Shown: piece after piece, positions 27,134-35,439 of the stretch
How positions within the stretch are numbered: position 1 is the first letter of the stretch
Layout: every line of letters begins with the position of its first letter
Origin: Nostoc sp. GT001
Lineage (GTDB): Bacteria; Cyanobacteriota; Cyanobacteriia; Cyanobacteriales; Nostocaceae
Reading direction: 5' to 3'
NCBI RefSeq assembly: GCF_030382115.1
Contig: NZ_JAUDRJ010000003.1
Coordinates: 4,348,461 to 4,412,460, forward strand
Length of the DNA stretch: 64,000 bases
Program-made: the position numbers and the translations under genes
Notes under the pieces: generated by a model
The model's database searches: none
Seen by the model: only the letters and a program-made list of their open reading frames with translations
What the model was told of the DNA's origin: nothing

Positions 27134-28300
27134 ATGTTTAATCTGAAAAAATTTCTAATAGTTATCTTGATAGTGGCGTTTTCTTTTGTTTCATTTAACA
27201 TAAGCTTGAAAGCCGCCCAAGGAACTGAACGAATCCGGAATTATTATAGCCCGGAACCTCAAAATTTCGTAACCGTTACACCGGACCAACCAACTCCAAC
27301 TTACACTTTAGCGAACACTTCAACATTTAAGTTTCTAATACAAGGAGAAGATACAGGCGGACAGTATTCAGTAAATTTAGTTACACTTTCACGACAGGGT
27401 GACGGGTTGCCATTAGCAGTTCACCACAATGATAGTGATGTGCTTGTAGTGCTAGATGGAGAGTTAAGACTAGATTTAGATGGAAAGAGCGTGAGTGCGC
27501 CCTCCGGAACCTTCGCTTACCTCCCTCCCAAATTACCACACGCAATTAGAAATAGTGGTACTCAACCAGCTAAATTCCTTTTATACAATTTTCCTGAAAA
27601 GCCCTCCCGGTCTTTGGCAACACCTTTGGAAAGGTTTATAAAAGCAGCTGGTATGCCAGTGGCTAACTTATATACTCCGTCTTTTCCATTTTACAATTGG
27701 GCATTTCCTAATTGGGCATTTCCTAATTGGGCAAGAAAAATGTATGTGATCGGTATGCAAAATGGAATAGAATTTATAGCACCTTTTAATAAACAATACA
27801 AACCAGATCGCAAGTATATAATAGTGCCACCAGATGCACACGATCGTCCAGTATATGATGCGTTGGGTGGCCGATATACACTTTTAGCAACTGGTGAAGA
27901 GACTGGCGGGAATTTTGGATTTGTTAGTTTTGAAAATCCACCGGGAGCTGCAACTCCACCGCATAAACACCCCTTTGAAGATGAGGGTTACTTTCATGTG
28001 AGTGGAGGGGCTTTTACAGTCCAGATGAAGCAAGAAACTATGACTGTAACTCCTGGTTCTTGGGCTTTCCTTCCAAGAAAACACACACATGGATTTATAA
28101 CCTCTGGAGAAACGCCAGCATATTTGGTTACTGTAATTACTCCTGCAAAATTTTTGGAATTCTTCAAGGATGTAGGCGTGGAAGTGAAAGATCGTTCTGC
28201 ACCAATTGCTCCTCCCATAGACTTGCAAAAAATCATAACAATTGCTACGCAAAAATATGGATTAGAGTTTGTGCCTCCCATACCTATACCTAGTCCATGA
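27134..28300 (+). CDS. Secreted bicupin, quercetinase-like, copy 2
   Basis: This 388-residue paralogue has an almost identical signal peptide (MFNLKKFLIVILIVAFSFVS). Its first cupin keeps more of the motif (PLAVHHNDSDVLVVLDGEL, with LPHA). The second has PPHKHPFEDEGYFHVSGG and KHTHGF, so both halves may bind metal. The linker carries three NWAFP repeats where copy 1 has its FRAPFYAFN repeat. Divergence between the proteins greatly exceeds that of their upstream DNA and signal peptides. A dioxygenase-like activity is plausible but unproven. Confidence 0.8.
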   Translation: MFNLKKFLIVILIVAFSFVSFNISLKAAQGTERIRNYYSPEPQNFVTVTPDQPTPTYTLANTSTFKFLIQGEDTGGQYSVNLVTLSRQGDGLPLAVHHNDSDVLVVLDGELRLDLDGKSVSAPSGTFAYLPPKLPHAIRNSGTQPAKFLLYNFPEKPSRSLATPLERFIKAAGMPVANLYTPSFPFYNWAFPNWAFPNWARKMYVIGMQNGIEFIAPFNKQYKPDRKYIIVPPDAHDRPVYDALGGRYTLLATGEETGGNFGFVSFENPPGAATPPHKHPFEDEGYFHVSGGAFTVQMKQETMTVTPGSWAFLPRKHTHGFITSGETPAYLVTVITPAKFLEFFKDVGVEVKDRSAPIAPPIDLQKIITIATQKYGLEFVPPIPIPSP

Positions 28301-28580
28301 AATCCAGCGATCTCTGGAGCGAGAGAATAGAAAAAGAGAGGTATGACTTTCCCAGACTAGTAAAAATGCTGTACCTAGACTAAGTAACTTTCCTTAGACA
28401 GGTGAACGTATGGGAAAGACCTCTCGCCTTGATCATGCATTATTTTTCTTCTGTCAAACTGGGACAAGTAAAATCGCGCTCCACCTGCTCCCAACAAAGC
28501 TAAGATTTCATCCCTAGTCTGGCAAAAAAAGATAAAATTTGAAACCCTTTACTCATGAAATACATATCTGCGTGATGATT

Positions 28581-29318
28581 ATGAAAAAATTATCAACGTT
28601 TACCGTTGTTACAACGCTTTTTGTTGCTTGTTTGAGCCTAAAGCCTGCATCCGCAAGTACGTTGGGCATTACATCTTCTGAGACAGGTTTGGAGGATTTC
28701 ATATTCGTTGCACCAGAAGACACACAACCAACTTACTCTTTGGCGGGAATTGAGTTTGAGTTTTTAACATCTGGAGTTGATAGTAAAGGAAAATACTCAG
28801 CATACCTGGCTACGTTCCCACAGGGTGGTACGCTTCCATTGGCAATCCACAGCAATGATAGTGAAGCGGTCACGGTTCTGGACGGGCAGTTAACACTAAA
28901 TTTGGAAGGGCAAACTGTGAATGCGCCGTCCGGAAGTTTCTTTTACCTTCCTGCCAAGCGCCCCCGTGCAATCATAAATAATCAAACAACGCCAGCAAGA
29001 GCCTTAGTGTACAATTTTTTCGAGGAAAGACCTTCAAATTCTTTTGTAACACCTGTGGAAAACTTGATTAAGCAAGCAGGTGTGCAACTTGACAATTCTT
29101 CTGGTTCGTCTCCAGATGCCAATGACCTAGCAACAATCGTAGCGATCGCTCTTAACAATGGAATACAATTTATTCCCACTGAGGAACCTGGGGTTTCATC
29201 GGGTACACCTATCGGCTCCATCTCTGTCCCTGAACCCTCTAGTGATTCTTCTCTGTTGGTAGTTGCGACTTATTTAACTACTGGATGGGTTTTGAAACGG
29301 AAACAGCAAAAGCGTTAG
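28581..29318 (+). CDS. Single-domain cupin with PEP-CTERM sorting signal
   Basis: From the preferred ATG at 28581 the protein is 245 residues. It has a signal peptide (MKKLSTFTVVTTLFVACLSL...ASA), one cupin domain homologous to the first cupin of the neighbours (LAIHSNDSEAVTVLDGQL, NAPSGSFFYLPAKRPRAI) and a C-terminal VPEPSS followed by a hydrophobic stretch and KRKQQKR. This is a PEP-CTERM signal, processed by an exosortase and tied to exopolysaccharide. It is the third cupin in the tandem array, with a different surface fate. Confidence 0.8.
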   Translation: MKKLSTFTVVTTLFVACLSLKPASASTLGITSSETGLEDFIFVAPEDTQPTYSLAGIEFEFLTSGVDSKGKYSAYLATFPQGGTLPLAIHSNDSEAVTVLDGQLTLNLEGQTVNAPSGSFFYLPAKRPRAIINNQTTPARALVYNFFEERPSNSFVTPVENLIKQAGVQLDNSSGSSPDANDLATIVAIALNNGIQFIPTEEPGVSSGTPIGSISVPEPSSDSSLLVVATYLTTGWVLKRKQQKR

Positions 29319-29391
29319 GTAACTTTGATGCCGATGCGATCGCCAGTACTTTGCCAAAGAGTTTCTTGACAAGAGGCAGAGCCTCTCGGAA

Positions 29392-29421
29392 CTCGTTCCC
29401 AGCCTCCAGGCTGGGAACGAG
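29392..29421. repeat. Perfect 14-base hairpin
   Basis: CTCGTTCCCAGCCT-CC-AGGCTGGGAACGAG is a perfect inverted repeat. This sequence type is scattered in Nostoc genomes. It may act as a terminator between the cupin and the convergent porin gene. Confidence 0.6.
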
Positions 29422-29552
29422 GATACAATAAGTCTCTGGGCTTTTCTTAGTGCCATTCGGTAATGCCAGCTAGAAAGCTTTACTTACACTGAAAACTTAA
29501 AAATTGGGCATTTTGGCTTTTGGAAAGATATACGAGTGATTGGAGATGAACT

Positions 29553-29595
29553 AACCCGACTTAAGCTTCGCTTACTAGAAGTCAAAAGTCGGGTT
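29553..29595 (+). terminator. Hairpin terminator candidate
   Basis: AACCCGACTT and AAGTCGGGTT form a 10-base stem, followed on the plus strand by TTGTTATAT. It lies between the convergent cupin and porin genes. Confidence 0.45.
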
Positions 29596-29600
29596 TTGTT

Positions 29601-29705
29601 ATATAGCAGTCGCCAAAGCCGTTAGGACAGTTTGCGGGAAACGCGTCTTCAACAGCGTACTTTGTGATTTTATTGCTGTCCTAAGCTCCCTGTCTGTTGC
29701 TATAT
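29601..29705. repeat. Terminal-inverted-repeat element, family C
   Basis: The 105-bp unit starts ATATAGCAGTCGCC...TTAGGACAG and ends CTGTCCTAAG...TTGCTATAT. The two 30-base ends are imperfect inverted repeats with identical outer and inner blocks. It ends only 5 bases from the porin stop codon. Confidence 0.65.
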
Positions 29706-29709
29706 TTGG

Positions 29710-31554
29710 TTAAAAAATAAATTGCATTCGTAAGTAACCCACGTAGATAGTCGGATTATCAGAAAAATTATTTGGGTTCCAGATTGCATAAGCAGATGGG
29801 TTAATTGCGATATTGTTGGAGAGGGGCAAGAAATAGGTGGCTTCTAACTCATATTGGTTTCCACCATCGCCACCAGTAGAAACAAGGTATTCTCGACCTT
29901 CAGTAACAGAATAGGGAACTGTATAAGAAAGGACGCCTATTGCTCCTTCACTACCCAGGTCTGGGAAAGCAAGTCCTATTTGATAGGATTGAGCATTCAC
30001 ATTACCATTAGACACACCTGGAGTTGCTGGTTCTAAATCGATCCTAGAGTAAGAATAGCGTCCAAAGACCCCAAATTTTTGATTTAACAACCAGTCTGCA
30101 CTTACACTAAAGGCGTTAGAACTCCCTCCTCTGAGGGGACCACCACGCCCGTCATCAGCTAATCCTATAATAGGTCTTTCAAAAATTTGTCCTATTTGGT
30201 TAGTTCCTTGATTGCCCTTGACATAGGTAAACCTGATGTTGGCATTCCGGGTTGGAGAGTAAGTCAACATAGCCGTCAGCGAGTTAGTGCGGTTAGACCC
30301 AAACAACCCCCTAGTGGGGTCAGATGCAGCATTAGTAGGTAAAAACTCGTTACTCTCCGCTAAATATCCAGAAGATAATGTAAGTTGGTCACTTAATTTC
30401 CATGACACGACTGCACCTGCACCCCGTACAGTAGTAATCAGTGTGGGACTATTTACAGCGTTGAAGCTTCCTGCTCCCCCTGCGTAAGGGTTGGTAAATC
30501 TATTAATGTCGAAAAGGGTTAGCCAATTGATGCGTGGACCAACTGTTACCTGAAATGATTCTGTAATCGGAAAGGAGTAGTATAAATCAAAGACTGTTAA
30601 GCTATCAAGTTGGGTACCAGCAAGAAAATCTCCTAAAGGCAATCCCAAAGTACTAATTCCACCAGAGCCGTACTCGGTAGTGACAGGGGTTCTAGAATTA
30701 CCAGCAGCAAGTTGCAGTACTAGAGAGTCTTTACCAGTAAAAGATGTGTTAAGTCCCAGAACTGTTTGATAACTGAAAGTGATATTAGGTTTACTGTTAA
30801 CAAGTTCTACTTCAGGTATGCCACCCACACGACGCCCAGTTTCTCTTTTCACAGAACCATTGGTGGTGGCTCCAACAATATTAAACGAAACCAAACCATT
30901 CAGTTTAGTTGTTGTGGAGAATTCATTGGCCTCTAGTTCAGCAATATGAGTTTCTAAAGTATCAACTCGACCCCGTAGTGTAGTTAATTCAGCAGTAAAC
31001 TCCTCTTGCAGTCTTCGCAGAGTTTCTAAATCTTCTGTTGTAACTTTGTCAGATGTACCAGCAGGAATAAATTCCTTAATCCGATCAAGCACTGCATTTA
31101 AACTTGCAGCAAATTCATAGCGTGTTAGCGCCTGATTACCTCTAAACGTGTTATCTGAATATCCAGCGATTCCGCCGTAACGTTCAATCAAAGACTGTAG
31201 GGCAGTGTATGCCCAATCACTGGGTTGTACATCAGATAGTTCAGAGACATCAGTTATCTGAGTCATTAGAGCATGAATATTTCCTTGCTGTTTGGATTGA
31301 ATTGAACGATCCAGATTCAAATCATAATCACCAATTTGAGAATTTGCTGCTGATGTTGTTGTTAGTTCTGTGGTATCTAGTTTGCCTGGAATTAGAGTTG
31401 TAGCGTTTGATGATTTATTTACTTCTGGTGCTGCTAAAACAGAGGAAAAACCTGTTGCAATCCAACTAAAATTACCAGAAATCAAGGTGAAAAATATTAT
31501 CTGCTTAAAAGGGAAACGTGATTTCACTGCTCTCTCCTTGATCGCACCACTCAT
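29710..31554 (-). CDS. SLH-domain OprB-type outer membrane porin
   Basis: This 614-residue protein has a signal peptide (hydrophobic about residues 19-40, cleavage near VLAA). An SLH domain at about 105-165 (SDVQPSDWAYTALQSLIERY, GYSDNTFRGNQALTRYEFAA) is followed by a coiled coil (LQEEFTAELTTLRGRVDTLE) and an OprB-family beta-barrel from about 210 to the C-terminal Phe (YLRMQFIF). Cyanobacterial porins of this type are abundant outer-membrane channels for ions and small solutes, sometimes called iron uptake porins. The gene is monocistronic on the minus strand. Confidence 0.9.
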   Translation of the reverse strand: MSGAIKERAVKSRFPFKQIIFFTLISGNFSWIATGFSSVLAAPEVNKSSNATTLIPGKLDTTELTTTSAANSQIGDYDLNLDRSIQSKQQGNIHALMTQITDVSELSDVQPSDWAYTALQSLIERYGGIAGYSDNTFRGNQALTRYEFAASLNAVLDRIKEFIPAGTSDKVTTEDLETLRRLQEEFTAELTTLRGRVDTLETHIAELEANEFSTTTKLNGLVSFNIVGATTNGSVKRETGRRVGGIPEVELVNSKPNITFSYQTVLGLNTSFTGKDSLVLQLAAGNSRTPVTTEYGSGGISTLGLPLGDFLAGTQLDSLTVFDLYYSFPITESFQVTVGPRINWLTLFDINRFTNPYAGGAGSFNAVNSPTLITTVRGAGAVVSWKLSDQLTLSSGYLAESNEFLPTNAASDPTRGLFGSNRTNSLTAMLTYSPTRNANIRFTYVKGNQGTNQIGQIFERPIIGLADDGRGGPLRGGSSNAFSVSADWLLNQKFGVFGRYSYSRIDLEPATPGVSNGNVNAQSYQIGLAFPDLGSEGAIGVLSYTVPYSVTEGREYLVSTGGDGGNQYELEATYFLPLSNNIAINPSAYAIWNPNNFSDNPTIYVGYLRMQFIF

Positions 31555-31612
31555 ATAGCTAAAAACAGGTGTTTTACCTTAATTCACATACTTTAACTTT
31601 TGCCAACGTATA

Positions 31613-32311
31613 TTAGTAGACTGGCTCTCCAGCAGCCCAGTACTCATTAGTAACAAAGCGAAAAATATATTTAGGTTCAACAAAGTTTTCCATATCTGGC
31701 ATAACTTTATCTTGATACTCTGGCGACTTCATCATTTTTTCAATTGCCTGCGTGTCGTCAAACCAAATTTGCTCAACACCGTCAAAACTAGATTCACCAA
31801 TTACATAAAAATAATCTTGTACATGGCATTGAACATAACGTCGTATACCAGGTAGATTCAGTACAAGGGAGCTATGAGTTTCCAGCCAATATTGGCGAAA
31901 TTCAGCCAATGACATACCAGGTTTACGCTTCAGTAGAATAAACATTTTGACTAAGCTAGATTCTTGTTTGAGTGCGTCTTTTTCCTTCAGGACATAATCT
32001 TCTGTATCCAAAACGAATATTTGCCAGAATGCAACAAAGTTAGGTTCATCGGGTCTAGCTCCTTGTATATACTCTTTAGACTGAATTGCCTCTAGCATTG
32101 CATTCTCATTTTCAAACCAACTTTCACTTACTCCACCACTAAAAAGATCATTTCCTTGGTCTTCTAAAAAGGGAATTTTAAAAGAGATAAGGTAAGGCTT
32201 TAGGTGAGGCATTTTTATTGCTAGAGGTACATGATTTTCCTTCCAGTGACGTTGAAATTCTTCTTCGGTTATTCCTGGCTTAGGAGGAACAAAAATCATT
32301 CGATGAATCAT
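31613..32311 (-). CDS. Tandem EthD-domain protein
   Basis: This 232-residue protein contains two dimeric alpha-beta barrel modules of EthD type. The first has FVPPKPGITEEEFQRHWKEN and HVPLAIKMPHL. The second (from about 123) has LVKMFILLKRKPGMSLAEFR and WLETHSSLVLNLPGIRRYVQ. The duplicated domain probably forms an internal pseudo-dimer. Family members range from ether-degradation accessory proteins to polyketide monooxygenases and cyclases. A copy of the shared 50-bp element points at it from about 420 bases upstream. Confidence 0.75.
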   Translation of the reverse strand: MIHRMIFVPPKPGITEEEFQRHWKENHVPLAIKMPHLKPYLISFKIPFLEDQGNDLFSGGVSESWFENENAMLEAIQSKEYIQGARPDEPNFVAFWQIFVLDTEDYVLKEKDALKQESSLVKMFILLKRKPGMSLAEFRQYWLETHSSLVLNLPGIRRYVQCHVQDYFYVIGESSFDGVEQIWFDDTQAIEKMMKSPEYQDKVMPDMENFVEPKYIFRFVTNEYWAAGEPVY

Positions 32312-32486
32312 AATATGGTTTCCTTATTAAGTAAATTGTTGCTATTTCAGAATAATTAATGATGTCAATAGATACTCATTTCAAGTCAAAAATGATGCAT
32401 TTATGCGTCTGAATGCGGATTTTCGGCTTTTGGAATTTGTTTGATATTCTTTTAAGAGGATCAACAAAGATAAGAACACTTAGACT

Positions 32487-32590
32487 TACAGCACTTCCGT
32501 TAGCTATGAGGTACATCCTAAAATCTGAAAGCTTTGATAGGAGAGGACAAGAAGAAAAACCGTATTGCATAATAGCCGGAAGCGCTGTAA
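32487..32590. repeat. Terminal-inverted-repeat element, family D
   Basis: The ends TTACAGCACTTCCG and CGGAAGCGCTGTAA match at 13 of 14 bases as inverted repeats, spanning 104 bp. It sits between the EthD gene and its regulatory element, lengthening the leader. Confidence 0.6.
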
Positions 32591-32732
32591 ATAAGGTTTG
32601 TACTTTTGTTATTAGAAATAGCAAACAAGCTTTATAATCCAATCTAAGTTAGCAAAAGCACCTTTTTAAACATAAGTGATTTTTCTAAAATGACACATAA
32701 TTTTACTCTGAACGTTTTAAAGTTTAGAGAGC

Positions 32733-32782
32733 AAAAAGCACCACTACAAGGGTAAATATTTAGGGTCAAGTTTGGATTTTTT
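32733..32782 (-). promoter_or_regulatory. Shared upstream element, copy 4 (EthD gene)
   Basis: On the minus strand it reads AAAAAATCCAAACTTGACCC, then TAAATATTTACCCTTGTAGT and GGTGCTTTT. It is back-to-back with copy 5, making a divergent pair about 150 bases apart. Confidence 0.6.
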
Positions 32783-32934
32783 CGATATTAAAATTAGATT
32801 GATTACACGCCGGAGTAAAAAAAACTATAAAATCTATTGAAGATATATTTGTTTGCAATAGGTCTCGTTGTTTTGGAATTAGCTTACCAATGACAAAATT
32901 TACTAGAGAAAATTAGATTAGCAGACTACTAGCA

Positions 32935-32984
32935 AAAGAATACAAACTATTTATGAAATATCCACCCTTGTTATAATGCTTGGT
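32935..32984 (+). promoter_or_regulatory. Shared upstream element, copy 5 (NADP reductase gene)
   Basis: Contains AAAAGAATACAAACTATTTA, then TGAAATATCCACCCTTGTTA and TAATGCTTGGTG. It points towards the NADP reductase gene, about 460 bases away, with a repeat element in between. Confidence 0.6.
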
Positions 32985-33015
32985 GCTTATTAAACTTATA
33001 GCGTTTCCCTCTTCT

Positions 33016-33094
33016 AAGAAACAAGGCAGGAGGCAGGAGGTCACTGAGCGTAGCCGAAGTGAGGCAGAAGGCAAGAGGATTAGACTTGTTTCTT
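33016..33094. repeat. Short inverted-repeat element with GAGCGTAGCCGA core
   Basis: AAGAAACAAG and CTTGTTTCTT are perfect 10-base ends around a CACTGAGCGTAGCCGAAGTG hairpin. The core recurs near 17190 and 59628. It lies in the leader of the NADP reductase gene. Confidence 0.55.
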
Positions 33095-33447
33095 CCATCC
33101 ATAACGGAAGCGAGCGCGTCCGTAAACAGCTTTTGTCAAAGTGGAAAAACCCAATCGCTAAAAGCTTTTCGCAGCTTTACTTTTCACTTTTTGGCTATAG
33201 ATTTTAATTTATATTAGAAAATAAAGCCTCAAACCTTTGTGAAATAAAAGTTCCAGAGCCTGATTTAGATTATTGTTTTCTGAAAGTGACAGAAGCTGTT
33301 TACGAGCGATCGCCCGTAATGGATGTAAAGAAACAGAAATATTTCTTAGAAAAGGGATATTCATCAATAGTCAGCCTTTAGAGCTTTGTCTATGCTCAGA
33401 AAAGCTACCAAAAAAAGTTAGGAAATTAGTCAGTTGGAGGTAACTGT

Positions 33448-34080
33448 GTGAATATTGGCATTATCGGTTCAGGAAATATCGGAGGCAGTCTAGGTAATAT
33501 CTGGGCAAAGAAGGGTCACAAAGTTATGTTTAGCGGCTCGCGCGATCGGCAGAAACTGCAAGAGGTAGCCAAGTCTGCTGGTGAAAATGCCAGCATAGGT
33601 AGTGTGGCAGAAGCGGCACAGTTTGGCGAAGTAATTCTCCTTGCTGTACCCTGGCTCGCAGTCGAAGACGCTCTTGCTTGTACCGGGACAATTGAAGGGA
33701 AAATCCTGATCGACAGCACGAACCCAATTGAGTCAAATTGTAGCGGTCTTTTGGTGGGATGGACAAATTCTGGCGGCGAAGAGGTAGCCAAGCATGTAAA
33801 AGGTGCTCGGGTTGTCAAGGCTTTCAACATTGTTGCAGCCAGCATATTTCAGAGCGAATCCCGGCTGTTTGGCTCGGAGCGAGCAGTCCTCTTCTACTGC
33901 GGTGACGACAAAGTAGCTAAGATCGTAGTCGCTTCTTTGATTGAAGACGTTGGGTTTGAGCCGATGGATGTAGGACCACTGAGCAGTGCACGCTTCTTAG
34001 AACCAATGGAACAATTGTATGAGCAAATTGTGAAGTCAGGTATCACGAAGGAATTTGCGTTCACGTTAGCCCGTCGTTGA
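33448..34080 (+). CDS. NADPH-dependent F420 reductase-like protein
   Basis: This 210-residue Rossmann protein begins at GTG with GGAGG 7 bases upstream. MNIGIIGSGNIGGSLGNIWA is the dinucleotide-binding loop, followed by KVMFSGSRDRQKL, where the Ser/Arg pair favours NADP. LLAVPWLAVEDAL, ILIDSTNPIE and ARVVKAFNIVAASIF are typical of the F420-dependent NADP oxidoreductase family. Most cyanobacterial members have no known partner and may reduce other small molecules. It precedes an MDR gene in the same orientation. Confidence 0.8.
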   Translation: MNIGIIGSGNIGGSLGNIWAKKGHKVMFSGSRDRQKLQEVAKSAGENASIGSVAEAAQFGEVILLAVPWLAVEDALACTGTIEGKILIDSTNPIESNCSGLLVGWTNSGGEEVAKHVKGARVVKAFNIVAASIFQSESRLFGSERAVLFYCGDDKVAKIVVASLIEDVGFEPMDVGPLSSARFLEPMEQLYEQIVKSGITKEFAFTLARR

Positions 34081-34250
34081 AGAATTGATACTCCCCTCCT
34101 TGAAAGGGTATTTGTCAATCAAAAACTGCCATTGCTGTGCTAAATAGTGATTTTTTGTGATTGGACAACTCTTAACTTAAGGCTTCACCACTTACTAGCA
34201 AGACAGCCTAAAAATAGAAAATACTGACAGCATCTTGAAGGAGATAACTT

Positions 34251-35261
34251 ATGAAGGCATATGTAATTAAAGACACATTTGGCATAGATTCTCTCATCTT
34301 TACAGAGCGACCTGAGCCAATTCCTGGCCCTAATCAATTGCTCATCAAGTTGCGGGCAGTTTCACTGAACGCCCGTGACTTGATGGTTGTGAAAGGCGTA
34401 TACACTCCTATTAAACCCTTACCTCTGATTCCTGTCTCTGATGGTGTTGGAGAAGTGATTGCAGTTGGAGAAGGTGTTACGCGTGTAAAGATCGGAGACC
34501 GGGTGGCTAGCATTTTCATGCAGAAGTGGCTTGCTGGTAAACTGACAGCAGAAAAGGCTCAGTCGGACTTGGGCGGATCGCAAGATGGGATGTTAGTAGA
34601 GTATGCGGTACTGCATGAGGATGGCGTTGTGCATGTACCGGAACATCTGTCAGATGAGGAAGCTGCTACACTACCTTGTGCAGGAGTTACAGCTTGGCAC
34701 GCCCTGATTACAGAGGGTGACGTGAAAGCAGGAGAAACTGTACTCTTGCAAGGCACGGGAGGCGTCTCTATGTTCGCCTTGCAGTTTGCCAAAATTGCAG
34801 GTGCACGTGTAATTGTGACATCAAGTAGCGACGAAAAGTTGGAGCGAGTACGTCAGTTGGGAGCTTCCGATGAGATTAACTACAAGCAGACACCGAACTG
34901 GGATGAAAAAGCCCGGGAACTTACCGGAGGCGTCGGTCTAGACCACATCATGGAAGTAGGCGGTGCTGGAACTTTTGCAAAGTCTCTGCGTGCAGTTCGT
35001 CTTGGTGGTCAGATTAGCTTGATCGGTGTTCTCACGGGTATGGCGGCAGATTTAAATATCGTCCCAATTGTTCAGCAGAACGTGCGGGTTCAGGGAATAC
35101 ACGTCGGTCATCGTGATATGTTCGAGGATATGAATCGGGCGATCGCACAGCATCAGTTACGACCGATAGTAGATCGAGTATTTTCCTTTGATGAGACACC
35201 TGAAGCATTTGAGTATATGGAAAAAGGTGCACACTTCGGCAAAATTTGTATCCGCTTTTAA
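34251..35261 (+). CDS. MDR-family oxidoreductase (zinc-lacking quinone reductase type), copy 1
   Basis: This 336-residue medium-chain reductase has a GroES-like N-terminal domain (SLNARDLMVVKGVYTP, VSDGVGEVIAVGEGVTRVKI-GDRV) and a Rossmann domain with VLLQGTGGVSMFALQFAKIA and VIVTSSSDEKLERVRQLGAS. The Cys/His residues that bind catalytic zinc in alcohol dehydrogenases are absent, so a quinone or enone reductase role using NADPH is likely. The ATG follows GAAGGAG. It is closely similar along its length to the gene at 37405. Confidence 0.85.
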   Translation: MKAYVIKDTFGIDSLIFTERPEPIPGPNQLLIKLRAVSLNARDLMVVKGVYTPIKPLPLIPVSDGVGEVIAVGEGVTRVKIGDRVASIFMQKWLAGKLTAEKAQSDLGGSQDGMLVEYAVLHEDGVVHVPEHLSDEEAATLPCAGVTAWHALITEGDVKAGETVLLQGTGGVSMFALQFAKIAGARVIVTSSSDEKLERVRQLGASDEINYKQTPNWDEKARELTGGVGLDHIMEVGGAGTFAKSLRAVRLGGQISLIGVLTGMAADLNIVPIVQQNVRVQGIHVGHRDMFEDMNRAIAQHQLRPIVDRVFSFDETPEAFEYMEKGAHFGKICIRF

Positions 35262-35323
35262 TGTCTTGAAAGAGTGTCGTTGTAGCGGTGGGTGAGGGCG
35301 CAATGGCGGTTCCATTTATCTAC

Positions 35324-35415
35324 AGGACTTACGCACAGGTCACGGAAAATCAAACCACAGAGAACGCAGATAACACAGAGGAATAAGAGTTAGAGAGGTT
35401 TTTTGCGTAAGTCCT
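35324..35415. repeat. Terminal-inverted-repeat element, family E
   Basis: The 92-bp unit has perfect 12-base ends AGGACTTACGCA and TGCGTAAGTCCT, with an internal AACCACAGAGAACGCAGATA sequence. It ends 24 bases before the histidine kinase start, so it may affect that gene's leader. Confidence 0.7.
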
Positions 35416-35439
35416 AATCTATTTTAGCAAGATTTAAGC

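Noticed and set aside
32413..32637. 74-codon frame between the EthD gene and its upstream element
   Set aside because: It is made mostly of the family D inverted-repeat element.
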